DNA of 64,000 bases from Akkermansia muciniphila (GCF_900184965.1 NZ_FXYA01000215.1:62001-126000); one strand, 5' to 3'; positions 27,474 through 36,324 are shown, numbered from the stretch's first letter. The notes: a model not told the origin generated them from the letters alone. A program made the numbers and translations.

Positions 27474-28325
27474 TTAATGCAGTTCCAGCAGATAGATCTC
27501 CGGAGGGCAGTTGAAGCGGAGGGGAAGCGTGCTGGTTCCCAGTCCCTTGGTGATCAGATAGGTATTGCCGCCGGAGATGTGCCAGGGGTAAGTGTAGGGT
27601 ACGGAGTGGTCCGGGCTGGCTTCAAACCGCAGGAGGCCGAAGGGGAGGCAAACCTGGCCTCCGTGGGTGTGGCCGCTGATGACGATATCCGCGTCTCCAC
27701 GGGAAAGTATGCGGTTCGTTTCCGGACGGTGGGAAAGCAGGAAATGGGGGATGTCCGGCGACTGGCGTTTAGGAAGCCGTCTTCTGGCATTGCGCGTCGT
27801 ATCCAGTATTCCGGAAAGCTGGAGCCGCCTTCCATCCTTGAACGTGACAAGAGCGCTCTGGTCTTCCAGCACGGTGATTCCCGCCTGTTTCAGTTCCCTG
27901 CTCCAGTTGTTCCAGCCGAAGGTGAAATCATGGTTTCCCTGGATAGCGAAGACTCCGCAGGGGGCAGCCAGGCCTTTCAGCAGCCGGGCGGCCTTAGCGG
28001 GATCCATGCTGGCGTTTTCGCTGCTTCCCCGGGCATAGTCCCCGACCAGCAGGATCAGGTCCGGATGAAGTTGCATGATTCTCTGAACATAGCGCAGAGC
28101 CCTCACTTCATCAAATGCGGTGGGCATCAGGTGCAAATCGCCAGCAATAACGATTTTAACGGGTGTTCCCTTTCCTTTCCACTGGGGGACGCGGTAGTCC
28201 ACTTTCCGGACAAACAGAAGATTGGGTTCTATCAGGTACGCCCAGGTCATGCCGGCCACGCCAAGCGCGCAGAGGCTCAGCAGGAGAATGCCGAAAAACC
28301 GGAGTATTTTGACGGAAAAGGGCAT
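27474..28325 (-). CDS. Membrane-anchored metallophosphoesterase (YkuE/YaeI-like)
   Basis: A 283-residue calcineurin-like phosphoesterase with an N-terminal membrane segment (FFGILLLSLCALGVAGMTWA), placing the catalytic domain in the periplasm. Metal-binding blocks are VIAGDLHLMP, LLVGDYARG, IQGNHDFTFGW, LLSHRPE and ISGHTHGGQVCLP. YkuE/YaeI-type members of this subfamily (UDP-DAGn or lipid phosphoesters reported) have a similar length and N-terminal anchor. ATG start at 28323-28325. The actual substrate here is not known. Confidence 0.85.
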   Translation of the reverse strand: MPFSVKILRFFGILLLSLCALGVAGMTWAYLIEPNLLFVRKVDYRVPQWKGKGTPVKIVIAGDLHLMPTAFDEVRALRYVQRIMQLHPDLILLVGDYARGSSENASMDPAKAARLLKGLAAPCGVFAIQGNHDFTFGWNNWSRELKQAGITVLEDQSALVTFKDGRRLQLSGILDTTRNARRRLPKRQSPDIPHFLLSHRPETNRILSRGDADIVISGHTHGGQVCLPFGLLRFEASPDHSVPYTYPWHISGGNTYLITKGLGTSTLPLRFNCPPEIYLLELH

Positions 28326-28431
28326 GAAAGGGATACAGTTTGGCAGAGATTATAATTACGGATAACCCCGGGCGAGCGATTTATGCGTCTTGCCTTTTGA
28401 GAAGGGCCCTCCCTGGGAGATTTTCGCAAAT

Positions 28432-28460
28432 TTGATTGACGGGCGCCCGCATGGTATGCT
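28432..28460 (+). promoter_or_regulatory. Sigma-70-type promoter with extended -10
   Basis: TTGATT at 28432-28437, 17-base spacer, TATGCT at 28455-28460, preceded by TGG for an extended -10. The start of transcription would be near 28467, giving a leader of about 48 bases before the lipoprotein ATG at 28515. Confidence 0.55.
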
Positions 28461-28514
28461 TTTATGCTCCAAGATATTTTCATATCCTTTATCACTCATC
28501 ATTTAACCACGCAT

Positions 28515-28682
28515 ATGAAGAAGATTACCGTTATGGCTCTTGCCGCTTTCGCGGCGAGCATCATGGCTTCCTGCTGCTGCCAGGATCAGGGCGCTCCGCC
28601 CCTGACCCCCCTTCCCAAGTTCAATGACCTGAACCAGCCCGCCATGGATGTGGCTCCGGTGGTCATGAAGTCCAAGAAGTAA
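28515..28682 (+). CDS. Small lipoprotein, 55 residues
   Basis: The ATG at 28515 starts a lipoprotein signal peptide (MKKITVMALAAFAASIMASC), with the lipobox Cys followed by two more Cys. The mature part is only about 35 residues and Pro-rich (APPLTPLPKFNDLNQPAM), ending in Lys-Ser-Lys-Lys. A longer frame from 28464 lacks a signal peptide at its N-terminus and starts at the predicted transcription start, so the shorter version is preferred. It has its own promoter and a strong terminator, hence a single-gene transcript. Function unknown; its size is like entericidin-type lipoproteins, but no homology is claimed. Confidence 0.7.
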   Translation: MKKITVMALAAFAASIMASCCCQDQGAPPLTPLPKFNDLNQPAMDVAPVVMKSKK

Positions 28683-28711
28683 TCCTCTTCCGGGATTAAG
28701 TACGACTTTTC

Positions 28712-28747
28712 AAGCCGCACTTGGTGATTGTCCAGGTGCGGCTTTTT
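28712..28747 (+). terminator. Rho-independent terminator after small lipoprotein gene
   Basis: A 13-bp stem, AAGCCGCACTTGG (28712-28724) with CCAGGTGCGGCTT (28732-28744), one T-G wobble, 7-base loop, then a T-tract. Confidence 0.85.
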
Positions 28748-28769
28748 CTATAAAAACACGGCAGTACAT

Positions 28770-29783
28770 ATGGAAGATTGGAAACATTGTCCTCAATTCG
28801 CGTCCTTGGCGGATCTGATCCGCAGCCATGGCAGTTTTGCGGTAATTGCGCATGTCCACCCGGACGGCGACGCTATCGGTTCCACGCTGGCTTTGGGGGA
28901 GGCCCTGAAGCAGATGGGAAAGAAGGTGGTGATGATGAACGAGGACGGGGTGCCTTCCAATCTGGCCTTTATGCTGGGTGTGGAGAATATCATTCCCACG
29001 CCTGATGAGCCGGTGGACGTGGAAGTTGCCATTTCCGTGGACAACGGCGCTCTCAAGAGGCTGGGAGAACGCAGCCTGAGGGCTTTGGAGGGAGTGAAGG
29101 TGTGGGCGAACATCGACCACCACCGGACGAATGAGCTGTTTGGAGACGTGCAGTGCGTTTTGCCGGAAGAATGCGCCACGGGGGCGGTTTTGTATTATTT
29201 TTTCAAGTATCTGGGTATTTCCGTCACTCCCGTGATGCGAGACGCTCTTTACGTGGCCGTCAGTACGGATACGGGGTCTTTCCAGTACCAGATGACGACG
29301 GCGGCCGTCATGGAGCTGGCCGCGGATTTGATCCGGATGGGCGTTGACGTCCAGGACATCAACCGCCAGCTTTACCAGGAGAAGCCGTGGGTGAAAATGC
29401 AGTTGATGCGCGAAGTGCTGAACGGAATGAAGCTGACGCCGGACGGCAGGATTTGCACATTCTGCCTGACGAATGAGGCAAAAGCGCGAATCGGAAGCCG
29501 TCCGGAAGATACGGAGGGCCTGATAGACCTTCTGCGTTCCGTGCAGGGAGTCTGGCTGGCCGCTTATCTGGAAGAAACGGAGGACGATCCCCGCATCCGT
29601 ATTTCCCTGCGGTCCAAGACTCCTGAAATATCCGTTGCGGAGCTTGCCTCCCGTTTCGGCGGCGGCGGCCATGCCATGGCCGCCGGAGTGCGCATCCGGG
29701 GGCCTATTGACGAAGTGCGCCTTACCATCCTGGAGGCCATGCGGGAAGAAGTGGAACGAGTGCTCCGACAGAAAATTTCATGA
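28770..29783 (+). CDS. nrnA: DHH-DHHA1 phosphoesterase, NrnA-like oligoribonuclease / PAP phosphatase
   Basis: A 337-residue cytoplasmic enzyme that degrades nanoRNAs and, in many homologues, 3'-phosphoadenosine 5'-phosphate. DHH-domain metal blocks are VIAHVHPDGDAIGSTLALG, ISVDNGA, NIDHHRTN (the DHH motif) and VSTDTGSFQY. The C-terminal DHHA1 block is ASRFGGGGHAMAAGVRI. The frame opens on TTG at 28728 inside the preceding terminator; the ATG at 28770 is the sensible start. Its stop overlaps the truB start by 4 bases. The nrnA-truB-ribF order, also seen next to rbfA/infB in many bacteria, supports the call. Confidence 0.9.
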   Translation: MEDWKHCPQFASLADLIRSHGSFAVIAHVHPDGDAIGSTLALGEALKQMGKKVVMMNEDGVPSNLAFMLGVENIIPTPDEPVDVEVAISVDNGALKRLGERSLRALEGVKVWANIDHHRTNELFGDVQCVLPEECATGAVLYYFFKYLGISVTPVMRDALYVAVSTDTGSFQYQMTTAAVMELAADLIRMGVDVQDINRQLYQEKPWVKMQLMREVLNGMKLTPDGRICTFCLTNEAKARIGSRPEDTEGLIDLLRSVQGVWLAAYLEETEDDPRIRISLRSKTPEISVAELASRFGGGGHAMAAGVRIRGPIDEVRLTILEAMREEVERVLRQKIS

Positions 29784-30514
29784 ATGTTTCAGATTCCATC
29801 CAGGTTCCTTCGGGCGTCCTGTTGATTGACAAGGCGCGGGACATGACTTCCCACGATGTGGTGGCGATTGCGCGGCGTTCCCTGGGAATTAAGAAAATAG
29901 GCCACTGCGGCACGCTGGACCCCATGGCCACGGGGCTGCTGATGCTGGTGGTAGGAAAGGCGACTAAGCTTCAGGACAAGTTGATGTGCGAACACAAGGA
30001 ATACGCCGGAACTCTCATGCTGGGCGTGGAGACTTCCTCCCAGGATGCCATGGGAGAAGTAGTGGCGGAGTATTCCGTGGACGGAGTGACGGAACAGGCC
30101 GTGCGCGAGGCGTTTGACCGGTTTGACGGCGCTTTTGAACAAATCCCTCCGATGGTTTCCGCTATTAAAAAGGGCGGGGTTCCGCTGTACAAGCTGGCCC
30201 GGAAAGGTCAGGAAGTTGTGCGGGAACCGCGGCCTGTGGAAGTGTTCGGCCACAGGATTTCACGCATGGCTATTCCGGAAGTAGATTTTACCGTTCAATG
30301 TTCCAAAGGTTTTTATGTGCGTTCCTATGCTTATGATATCGGGAAGGCACTGGGCTGCGGAGCGCATTTGAGCGCCCTCCGGCGCACCAGGTCCGGTTCT
30401 TTTACGCTGGACCGCGCCATTACGGTGGATACCCTGAAAACCGCTCCCAGGGAGGAACTGTTCCGGGCCATGCTTTCCCTGCAGGAGCTGGCGGATATTC
30501 TGATTGCCGGGTAG
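29780..30514 (+). CDS. truB: tRNA pseudouridine-55 synthase
   Basis: A 244-residue cytoplasmic enzyme making pseudouridine at position 55 of the tRNA T loop. The catalytic motif GHCGTLDPMATGLLMLVVG contains the nucleophile Asp47. KEYAGTLMLGVETSSQDAMG and the RNA-binding block KGFYVRSYAYDIGKALG follow in the expected order. No C-terminal PUA domain is obvious, consistent with the short length. The start overlaps the nrnA stop (ATGA), and the ribF ATG follows 4 bases after the truB stop, a tight operon. Confidence 0.95.
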   Translation: MNVSDSIQVPSGVLLIDKARDMTSHDVVAIARRSLGIKKIGHCGTLDPMATGLLMLVVGKATKLQDKLMCEHKEYAGTLMLGVETSSQDAMGEVVAEYSVDGVTEQAVREAFDRFDGAFEQIPPMVSAIKKGGVPLYKLARKGQEVVREPRPVEVFGHRISRMAIPEVDFTVQCSKGFYVRSYAYDIGKALGCGAHLSALRRTRSGSFTLDRAITVDTLKTAPREELFRAMLSLQELADILIAG

Positions 30515-30518
30515 CAAT

Positions 30519-31454
30519 ATGGTCATTTGCCGGGAATTCAAGGAATTAAAACGCCTTTCCGCCCCCGTACACTGGGCCATGGGGATGTTTGACGGGGTGC
30601 ATCTGGGGCATGCCGGAGTGATTGCCGCAGCGGTGGAAGGCGCTGCCCGTGACGGAGGAATTCCCGCTGTTCTGACTTTCCGCACCCATCCGCTGGCCCA
30701 GGTGAAGCCGGAAAGCGTGCCTCCCGCCATTATAGCGGAGGATGCGGAAAAGTTTGTTCTGATGGAAGAGCTGGGGGTGAAGGCGGTGCTGTCGCTGGAG
30801 TTTTCTTCCAGGCTGGCTTCCATGAGTCCGGAAGAGTTTATCGGGGAACTTTGTTCCTCCTGCCGGGTGGCGCAGATTGCCGTGGGAGAGGATTGGCATT
30901 TTGGCCGCGGCCGGGCCGGGAATGTAGAGACCCTGCGCCTGTTGTCCTGCCGCTACGGGTTCCGGGTGACGGCCGTTCCTCCCATTTTGCGGGACGGGGA
31001 GCGCATAAGTAGCACCCGGATTCGCGAAGCCGTGCGCGCGGCGGATTTTTTGCAGGCCGCCGGCATGCTTGGCCGTCCCTACCGCTGGAAGGGGCTGGTG
31101 ATTCACGGGCGCCGGTTGGGGCGTCTGCTGGACTACCCCACGGCCAATATGAGGCCCGGTTGCGGGTTGCAGCCCCCCCATGGCGTTTATGCCGTGCGCG
31201 CCCGGGTGGACGGCAAAAAATACGGAGGCGTAGCCAATCTGGGGGTGCGTCCCACCGTAGAAGGGGACGCGGGAGAGCTTTTGCTGGAAACGCATTTATT
31301 CGGTTGGCCGGGGGATATTTACGGGCAGGAGATGGAAGTGGAACCGGTCCGTTTCCTGAGGCCGGAAATCAAATTCCCTTCTTTGGAAGAATTGAAAAGC
31401 CAGCTTGCCCGTGATGCCGCCCATGCGGAAAAAGTGCTGAAGGGTGGTGAGTAA
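30519..31454 (+). CDS. ribF: Bifunctional riboflavin kinase / FAD synthetase
   Basis: A 311-residue cytoplasmic enzyme converting riboflavin to FMN and then FAD. The N-terminal nucleotidyltransferase domain has MGMFDGVHLGHAGVI (G-x-F-D-G-x-H-x-G-H), VGEDWHFGRGRAGN and ISSTRIREAV. The C-terminal kinase domain has GRRLGRLLDYPTANM, then NLGVRPTV and LETHLFGWPGDIYG. The ATG at 30519 is used rather than the TTG at 30504, which overlaps truB. No FMN riboswitch is visible upstream, as expected inside an operon. Confidence 0.94.
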   Translation: MVICREFKELKRLSAPVHWAMGMFDGVHLGHAGVIAAAVEGAARDGGIPAVLTFRTHPLAQVKPESVPPAIIAEDAEKFVLMEELGVKAVLSLEFSSRLASMSPEEFIGELCSSCRVAQIAVGEDWHFGRGRAGNVETLRLLSCRYGFRVTAVPPILRDGERISSTRIREAVRAADFLQAAGMLGRPYRWKGLVIHGRRLGRLLDYPTANMRPGCGLQPPHGVYAVRARVDGKKYGGVANLGVRPTVEGDAGELLLETHLFGWPGDIYGQEMEVEPVRFLRPEIKFPSLEELKSQLARDAAHAEKVLKGGE

Positions 31455-31527
31455 GACACAGAAAACCGTAAAATGGAGGATGACGGCTTGACCGGAAGAG
31501 CGATCGGGGGTTTGTTGTTCGAACGTC

Positions 31528-31866
31528 ATGTTGGTTGAGCAGTTAAAATCAAAAATTCATCGCGCCATGATTACCCGTGGCGATGTGCAGTATGAAGGCA
31601 GCATTGAAATTCCTGCCGATCTGATGGCCGCCGTGGATTTGTGGCCGGGAGAAAAAGTTCTTGTGGCCTCCGTCACCTCAGGGAACCGTCTGGAAACGTA
31701 TGCTCTCCAGGGGCCTGCCGGCACGGGGAACATCATCATGAACGGCGGCGCAGCCCATTTAATCAAGACGGGCGAACGGGTGGTCATTATGAGTTTTGCT
31801 TTGTCGGACAAGCCCATCATCCCCAAAAAAATCGTCTGCAACGAACATAACGAAATTATTTCCTAG
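31528..31866 (+). CDS. panD: Aspartate 1-decarboxylase proenzyme
   Basis: A 112-residue pyruvoyl enzyme making beta-alanine from L-aspartate for pantothenate and CoA. The self-cleavage site is Gly24-Ser25 in DVQYEGSIEI. Lys9 in LKSKIHRA and the N-G-G-A-A-H-L block (MNGGAAHLIKTGERVVI) are as in the family. The length is slightly under the usual 117-126 but complete. It lies 73 bases after ribF and 41 bases before secG on the same strand. Confidence 0.95.
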   Translation: MLVEQLKSKIHRAMITRGDVQYEGSIEIPADLMAAVDLWPGEKVLVASVTSGNRLETYALQGPAGTGNIIMNGGAAHLIKTGERVVIMSFALSDKPIIPKKIVCNEHNEIIS

Positions 31867-31907
31867 ACTTTACAAATCATCCGAATTCACACATACTCCC
31901 CGCGCTC

Positions 31908-32387
31908 ATGAACCTTTTTTTAGCAGATTCGCTCAATATCAGCATCCAGTTGCTTTTTGCCGTCCTGGTGGTTGTATCGCTTCTCCTTCTGGGGGTGGTG
32001 CTTATGCAAAGGCCCAAGCAGGAGGGGCTGGGCGCCGCCTTTGGCGCAGCCATCACAGACCAGGCTTTCGGCGCCCGGACGACGGATGTGCTGAAAAAAG
32101 CTACGGTATATTTTGGAACCGCGTTCATGGTTCTTTGCCTGGTGCTGGGTATGCTGATCAACCGTCAGCATGTTAAGAGTTCGGAAAGTCTGTTGAGCCC
32201 GGAAATGATGAAAGCTGCCGCCAGGCAGGAAGCCTCCGTTCCCGCCAAGACGCCGGAGGAACTCCAGCAGGAGGAACTGCGCAAGCGCGCCGCTGAGGCG
32301 GAAGCCGCTTCTTCTCAGGTTCCGGTTTCCTCCGCGCCGGTGGCTCCGGCCCCTGCTCCTGCGGAACCCTCTGTTCCCGCCAACTAA
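31908..32387 (+). CDS. secG: Preprotein translocase subunit SecG
   Basis: A 159-residue inner-membrane subunit of SecYEG. There are two membrane segments, LLFAVLVVVSLLLLGVVL and GTAFMVLCLVLGMLI. The conserved cytoplasmic loop RPKQEGLGAAFGAA leads into FGARTTDVLKKATVYFG. The C-terminal ~75 residues form an Ala/Pro/Glu-rich tail (PVAPAPAPAEPSVPAN), longer than in E. coli SecG, likely disordered and cytoplasmic or periplasmic depending on topology. ATG start; a strong hairpin follows 15 bases after the stop. Confidence 0.92.
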   Translation: MNLFLADSLNISIQLLFAVLVVVSLLLLGVVLMQRPKQEGLGAAFGAAITDQAFGARTTDVLKKATVYFGTAFMVLCLVLGMLINRQHVKSSESLLSPEMMKAAARQEASVPAKTPEELQQEELRKRAAEAEAASSQVPVSSAPVAPAPAPAEPSVPAN

Positions 32388-32402
32388 GGGAATATTCTTT
32401 TT

Positions 32403-32437
32403 AAACGCCCCGGCTGTCGGAAGACGCCGGGGCGTTT
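32403..32437 (+). terminator. Terminator hairpin after secG
   Basis: Perfect 12-bp stem AAACGCCCCGGC (32403-32414) with GCCGGGGCGTTT (32426-32437), 11-base loop; only a short T-tract follows. Confidence 0.75.
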
Positions 32438-32550
32438 GTGTGCCGGGGCTTGTTCCGTTTGTATGCCGTTTCGGAAGCAGGTTTTGAAATTAACGGCGCC
32501 GGCTGTTTTCCGCTTGCCCTGAACTGTAATTGCGCTACTCTTGGCAAAGT

Positions 32551-33192
32551 ATGAAGACACCTTTTTTGAACCGTAAATCCAAGGGATTCACGTTGATTGA
32601 ATTGCTTGTGGTGATCGCCATTATTTTGACGCTGGCCGGAATCGCCATGACGGTGGTGAACGGCGTGATGGAAAAATCCAAGATTACGACGGCGCGGAGC
32701 GATTGTAACGGCCTGCAGACGGCTGTGGAAAATTACATGCTGGACAACGGCCGAGTTCCCGTGGCCTGGAGCGGCCGGGAAATGGCCAAGCAGGCCCGCA
32801 AAGACGGACAGTATTACGTGACAACCGCCGTGGACGATGATAGCCGCATCATGAGCATCCTGACCAATTACATGGACCGGGCAGATGAGGACAGAAAGCT
32901 GAACCCCAGAAAAACGGCTTATTTTAATACGACCACTACGGACGTGGAAGGCGCTCCCGGCCTGTTCTTCGAAAGCCGCGGCCGTGTGGGCCTGATGGAT
33001 CCCTGGGAATCTCCCTATTACATTATTTTGAATGCCAACCCTGACGACCGCACTCCCCGTGTCCAGGTCGGTTCCCGCATGGTGACCAAGAATGTGGCCG
33101 TTTACAGCACCGGCAAGGACAAGCAGGGCAGCACGGAGGACGGCCATATCAACAATCCGGAATTGACGGAAGACAATGTGACTTCCTGGTAA
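32551..33192 (+). CDS. Type II secretion / pseudopilin-like protein (prepilin N-terminus)
   Basis: A 213-residue protein. The class III leader KSKGFTLIELLVVIAIILTL shows a cleavage site after Gly12, mature Phe13, and Glu at +5, followed by one hydrophobic helix. The periplasmic part contains CNGLQTAVENYMLDNGRVP, the N-terminal helix of GspG-like pseudopilins, and GLMDPWESPYYIILNANPDD, which resembles the D-P-W-G-x-P-Y block of the GspG major pseudopilins. The ATG at 32551 is used over a TTG at 32530. No other secretion or pilus genes are adjacent. Verrucomicrobia carry many such stand-alone prepilin-like proteins. Confidence 0.82.
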   Translation: MKTPFLNRKSKGFTLIELLVVIAIILTLAGIAMTVVNGVMEKSKITTARSDCNGLQTAVENYMLDNGRVPVAWSGREMAKQARKDGQYYVTTAVDDDSRIMSILTNYMDRADEDRKLNPRKTAYFNTTTTDVEGAPGLFFESRGRVGLMDPWESPYYIILNANPDDRTPRVQVGSRMVTKNVAVYSTGKDKQGSTEDGHINNPELTEDNVTSW

Positions 33193-33197
33193 TGCAT

Positions 33198-33234
33198 GGC
33201 AGCGCCTCCTGTCTTGAGGCAGCGCCGGTTTTTT
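33198..33234 (+). terminator. Probable terminator after pseudopilin gene
   Basis: GCCTC (33204-33208) pairs with GAGGC (33216-33220), extended by outer GGC/GCC pairs across a 3x3 internal loop, followed by GG and six T. Confidence 0.55.
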
Positions 33235-33347
33235 AGGGGCTTCCGGCTTATGGCCGTGAGGCCCCGCGGCATATTCAGGCATAAAGGCTTCAAACCGTAT
33301 TTTTTTCTTTTCAACTTCTCTCAAAAACCTCTCAATAAGCCCCAGAC

Positions 33348-34415
33348 ATGAACTGGTTCAAAACAGACGACATACGCATTCAAGACATTGAGCCCCTGAT
33401 TTCCCCCGCCATTTTAATCAAGGATTATCCGGCGACCACGGAGATCGCCAAAATGGTGGCTACGACCCGCAAGAATGCGGAGAACATCATTTCCGGCCAT
33501 GACGACCGCCTGCTGGTGGTGGTGGGGCCGTGCTCCATCCATGATCCCCAGGCTGCCGTGGATTACGCTTCCCGCCTGAAGGAACAAATGGCGCGCTTTG
33601 AAAAGGATCTGGTGATTATTATGCGCGTGTATTTTGAAAAGCCCCGCACCACCGTGGGCTGGAAGGGCCTCATCAACGACCCGTTTATGAACCATACCTT
33701 TGACATTAACCGCGGCCTTCACATGGCCCGCGGGCTGTTGCTGCGCCTGGGGGACATGGGGGTGCCCGCGGCCACCGAGTTCCTGGACACCATCACGCCG
33801 CAGTATATTGCGGACCTGATCACGTGGGGCGCCATCGGCGCGCGCACTACGGAAAGCCAGGTGCACCGTGAACTGGCTTCCGGGCTTTCCATGCCTGTGG
33901 GGTTCAAGAATGGCACCAGCGGCAGCCTGCAAATCGCTGTGGACGCCATTGTTTCCTCCTCCTGCCCGCACTGCTTCCTTTCCGTGACCAAGCAGGGAGT
34001 TTCCGCCATTGTTTCCACTACGGGCAATAAGTCCTGCCACCTGATTCTGCGCGGTTCCTCCCTGGGGCCGAACTTTGATGAAGAGCATGTAAAAGAAGCG
34101 GTAACGGCCTTGCAGAAGTCCGGCATCAACAACCGCATCATGATAGACTGCTCCCATGGAAACAGTTGCAAGGATTATCGCAAACAGCCGGCTGTAGCCG
34201 CCAATATCGCGGAACAGATATCCAACGGGTCCGACCAGGTTGTGGCCGTGATGATTGAAAGCAACATTGTGGAAGGAGCCCAGCCGCTGAGTTCCGACCT
34301 GGTGTACGGCAAGAGCATCACGGACCAGTGCATTGGCTGGGAGACGACGGAGGAAGTGCTGGAAACCCTTGCCGCCGCTGTCCGCAGACGCCGTGCCAAA
34401 CGGCAGGAAGCGTAA
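33348..34415 (+). CDS. 3-deoxy-7-phosphoheptulonate (DAHP) synthase, type I (AroF/AroG/AroH)
   Basis: A 355-residue cytoplasmic enzyme joining phosphoenolpyruvate and erythrose-4-phosphate, the first step of the shikimate pathway. Characteristic blocks are LLVVVGPCSIHDPQAAVDYA, IIMRVYFEKPRTTVGWKGLI, PAATEFLDTITPQYIADL, GARTTESQVHRELASGLSMP and DCSHGNSCKDYRKQ. The length and N-terminal extension match the E. coli-type, feedback-sensitive group; which amino acid inhibits it is not readable. Single gene. Its promoter should lie in 33235-33347 but was not placed. Confidence 0.94.
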   Translation: MNWFKTDDIRIQDIEPLISPAILIKDYPATTEIAKMVATTRKNAENIISGHDDRLLVVVGPCSIHDPQAAVDYASRLKEQMARFEKDLVIIMRVYFEKPRTTVGWKGLINDPFMNHTFDINRGLHMARGLLLRLGDMGVPAATEFLDTITPQYIADLITWGAIGARTTESQVHRELASGLSMPVGFKNGTSGSLQIAVDAIVSSSCPHCFLSVTKQGVSAIVSTTGNKSCHLILRGSSLGPNFDEEHVKEAVTALQKSGINNRIMIDCSHGNSCKDYRKQPAVAANIAEQISNGSDQVVAVMIESNIVEGAQPLSSDLVYGKSITDQCIGWETTEEVLETLAAAVRRRRAKRQEA

Positions 34416-34565
34416 AGCTTTCCCATATTCCGGAGGCGGAGGATTATCAACGGAGTTGAAGGCTGGAACGGCTATGCCTTGGCTGACGGGGCAGCCGGAC
34501 ACTGCGGGGTTCATTTTTCATATCCGGATGATTTTATTGGCTCTTTGGTGTTTTTTGCCGAAGAG

Positions 34566-35045
34566 TCAATACTCGTCCCCCCACAGATAGGAATGGCGTT
34601 CGGAAATCATTTTGCCGCGGTTGTCCTGCAGGACGAGTTTCCATGCGAGGATTTCCCCTTTTCCCTTGGCTTCATCCCCGATAAATTCGAAAACGGAGTT
34701 TTGCGTGCCGCCTTTTCTCCCGGCAGGATAGGAAATGGATTTCGTCAGGACGGCTGAACCTGTTTTTCCCTGGCGATACATCATGACCAGGGTTGCCGCC
34801 TGTTCCGGATTGGCATCGTTCCAGGTGACGAAGTAGTATTGGCCCAGACGCTGAAGACGCTGTTGCTGGGAGACGGCGCCGTGCAGCAGGTAAGTGGCCT
34901 GGGTATGGTGCATGCCTACGTCTTCCGCAGGAATCACCGTGGTTTTTAAGGGAACCTCCCGCACATGTTTAATCCGGGAAACCTGCTCCGCGCAGGAAAA
35001 CAGGACCGGCAGCAGGGCGGCGCAGAAAGGAGCAGGAAATTTCAT
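34566..35045 (-). CDS. Lipoprotein of unknown function
   Basis: A 159-residue protein. The lipoprotein signal MKFPAPFCAALLPVLFSC ends in a lipobox with Cys18, so the mature protein is membrane-attached. The rest includes TYLLHGAVSQQQRLQRLGQY, YYFVTWNDANPE and WKLVLQDNRGKM, a mixed beta-rich pattern that I do not recognise. An upstream in-frame ATG at 35052-35054 would add three residues. It is convergent with the DAHP synthase gene. Between its start and the AEC transporter end (35046-35302) nothing recognisable is seen. Confidence 0.65.
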   Translation of the reverse strand: MKFPAPFCAALLPVLFSCAEQVSRIKHVREVPLKTTVIPAEDVGMHHTQATYLLHGAVSQQQRLQRLGQYYFVTWNDANPEQAATLVMMYRQGKTGSAVLTKSISYPAGRKGGTQNSVFEFIGDEAKGKGEILAWKLVLQDNRGKMISERHSYLWGDEY

Positions 35046-35302
35046 GGATTCCATTCAATACATATCTGTCCGGGGAGTCAACCCAAAGGTGGGGAAGCTT
35101 CAGCATGAAAATGTGGTATGGAGACGGAAAGAATGCGGATATTTCAGCAGTAAGATTGTTCCGCCGCCAAATCCTGCGGATCGGCTTTTGCCATCAGGGG
35201 GCGGGGCATCGGAAACAAGACGGAGTCATTCGGAAAACCGGAGGATTTTGGGCAGGCGGCACGCTTCAGGCTGTCCCGGGATTGATGCCGTGGTTCCACC
35301 CG

Positions 35303-36289
35303 TTAATACAATGGTACGACCAGGGTGGAACCCAGGGTCAGCCAGCAGGGCAGCGTGAGGAAGGAAGCCACCGTCGTTGTCAGCAGGATTTGAGTGCCCA
35401 GATCCGGATGACCGCCGAAACGTTTAGCCAGAATGACCGGAATGACGGCGGAGGGAATGGCTGCCTGGATGATGATGACGCGCTTGATATAATCATCCAC
35501 TGGCAGGAAATAAGCCATCAGGAGCAGCAGCGCGGGGGCCAGCCCCAGGCGCGTCAGCAGGCCGCAAATGATGGGTTTGGGTTCCCATTTCATGTTATGC
35601 CACAAATCCCGCATGGAACAGCCGAACAGAATCAGGCAGAGGGGAGTGGCGCAGTTGCCGATCATTTCAAGAGTCTTCATCAGGGGCGGTTGGGCTACAT
35701 AGGTTCCCAAACCGGACCAGGCAAGAGCCAGGCCCACGATAACGGCCAGCAGGGGGCCGCGGAAGAAAACGCCCATATTCAGATTGCCCGGGCCGCCCGC
35801 GATGATGATGACGCCGATGCTCCAGACGACCAGTTCACACCCCACATTGTGGACGAAAAGGACGCCCAGCGTGGGATCGTTGCCGGCGGCAAACAGCATC
35901 TGGATGATGGGAATGACGAAAAAAGCGTAGTTCTGCACTCCCGCCGTCAGGGTGAACGTACGAAGGCCCGTGCCGATGCGCATGCGCAGCATTTTCGCGA
36001 CCAGCCATGCGGCCGCGATGCCCAGCAGAAGTTCCAGGGCCCCGGCTGCGATGGCCTGGAGGGAAAAGGAAACGCTGCTGAGCGTCTCATTTCCGGAGAG
36101 TACCATGTACTTCATGATGCTGTGGAAGACGAGGCAGGGATAGGCCACATCCATCGCGATGCGCATGATGGGCGCGTCATGGTCTGCCTGGATGACTTGC
36201 TTGTGGCGCAGATAGAAACCCGTGGCAAAGAAAAGATAAACGGGAATGGTGGAGAGAAAGGTGGTGAGGATGACGGCGCCGGTATCCAT
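35303..36289 (-). CDS. AEC (auxin efflux carrier) family transporter
   Basis: A 328-residue inner-membrane protein with about ten membrane segments. N-terminal YLFFATGFYLRHKQVI, a central cytoplasmic loop rich in charged residues, and the C-terminal block AAIPSAVIPVILAKRFGG (the conserved A-x-P-x-A-x-x-x-x-x-x-A-x-x-Y/F-G pattern of AEC proteins) support the family. Bacterial members carry dicarboxylates such as malate or malonate; the substrate here is unknown. Single gene; a terminator for the next upstream gene precedes its start. Confidence 0.85.
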   Translation of the reverse strand: MDTGAVILTTFLSTIPVYLFFATGFYLRHKQVIQADHDAPIMRIAMDVAYPCLVFHSIMKYMVLSGNETLSSVSFSLQAIAAGALELLLGIAAAWLVAKMLRMRIGTGLRTFTLTAGVQNYAFFVIPIIQMLFAAGNDPTLGVLFVHNVGCELVVWSIGVIIIAGGPGNLNMGVFFRGPLLAVIVGLALAWSGLGTYVAQPPLMKTLEMIGNCATPLCLILFGCSMRDLWHNMKWEPKPIICGLLTRLGLAPALLLLMAYFLPVDDYIKRVIIIQAAIPSAVIPVILAKRFGGHPDLGTQILLTTTVASFLTLPCWLTLGSTLVVPLY

Positions 36290-36324
36290 GGCAGAAGGAA
36301 CTGTTTTTGCGTTAAATGAGCGTA

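Noticed and set aside
30504-31454. FMN riboswitch or T-box element upstream of ribF or the DAHP synthase gene
   Set aside because: ribF overlaps the truB end region and no conserved riboswitch core is seen before either gene.
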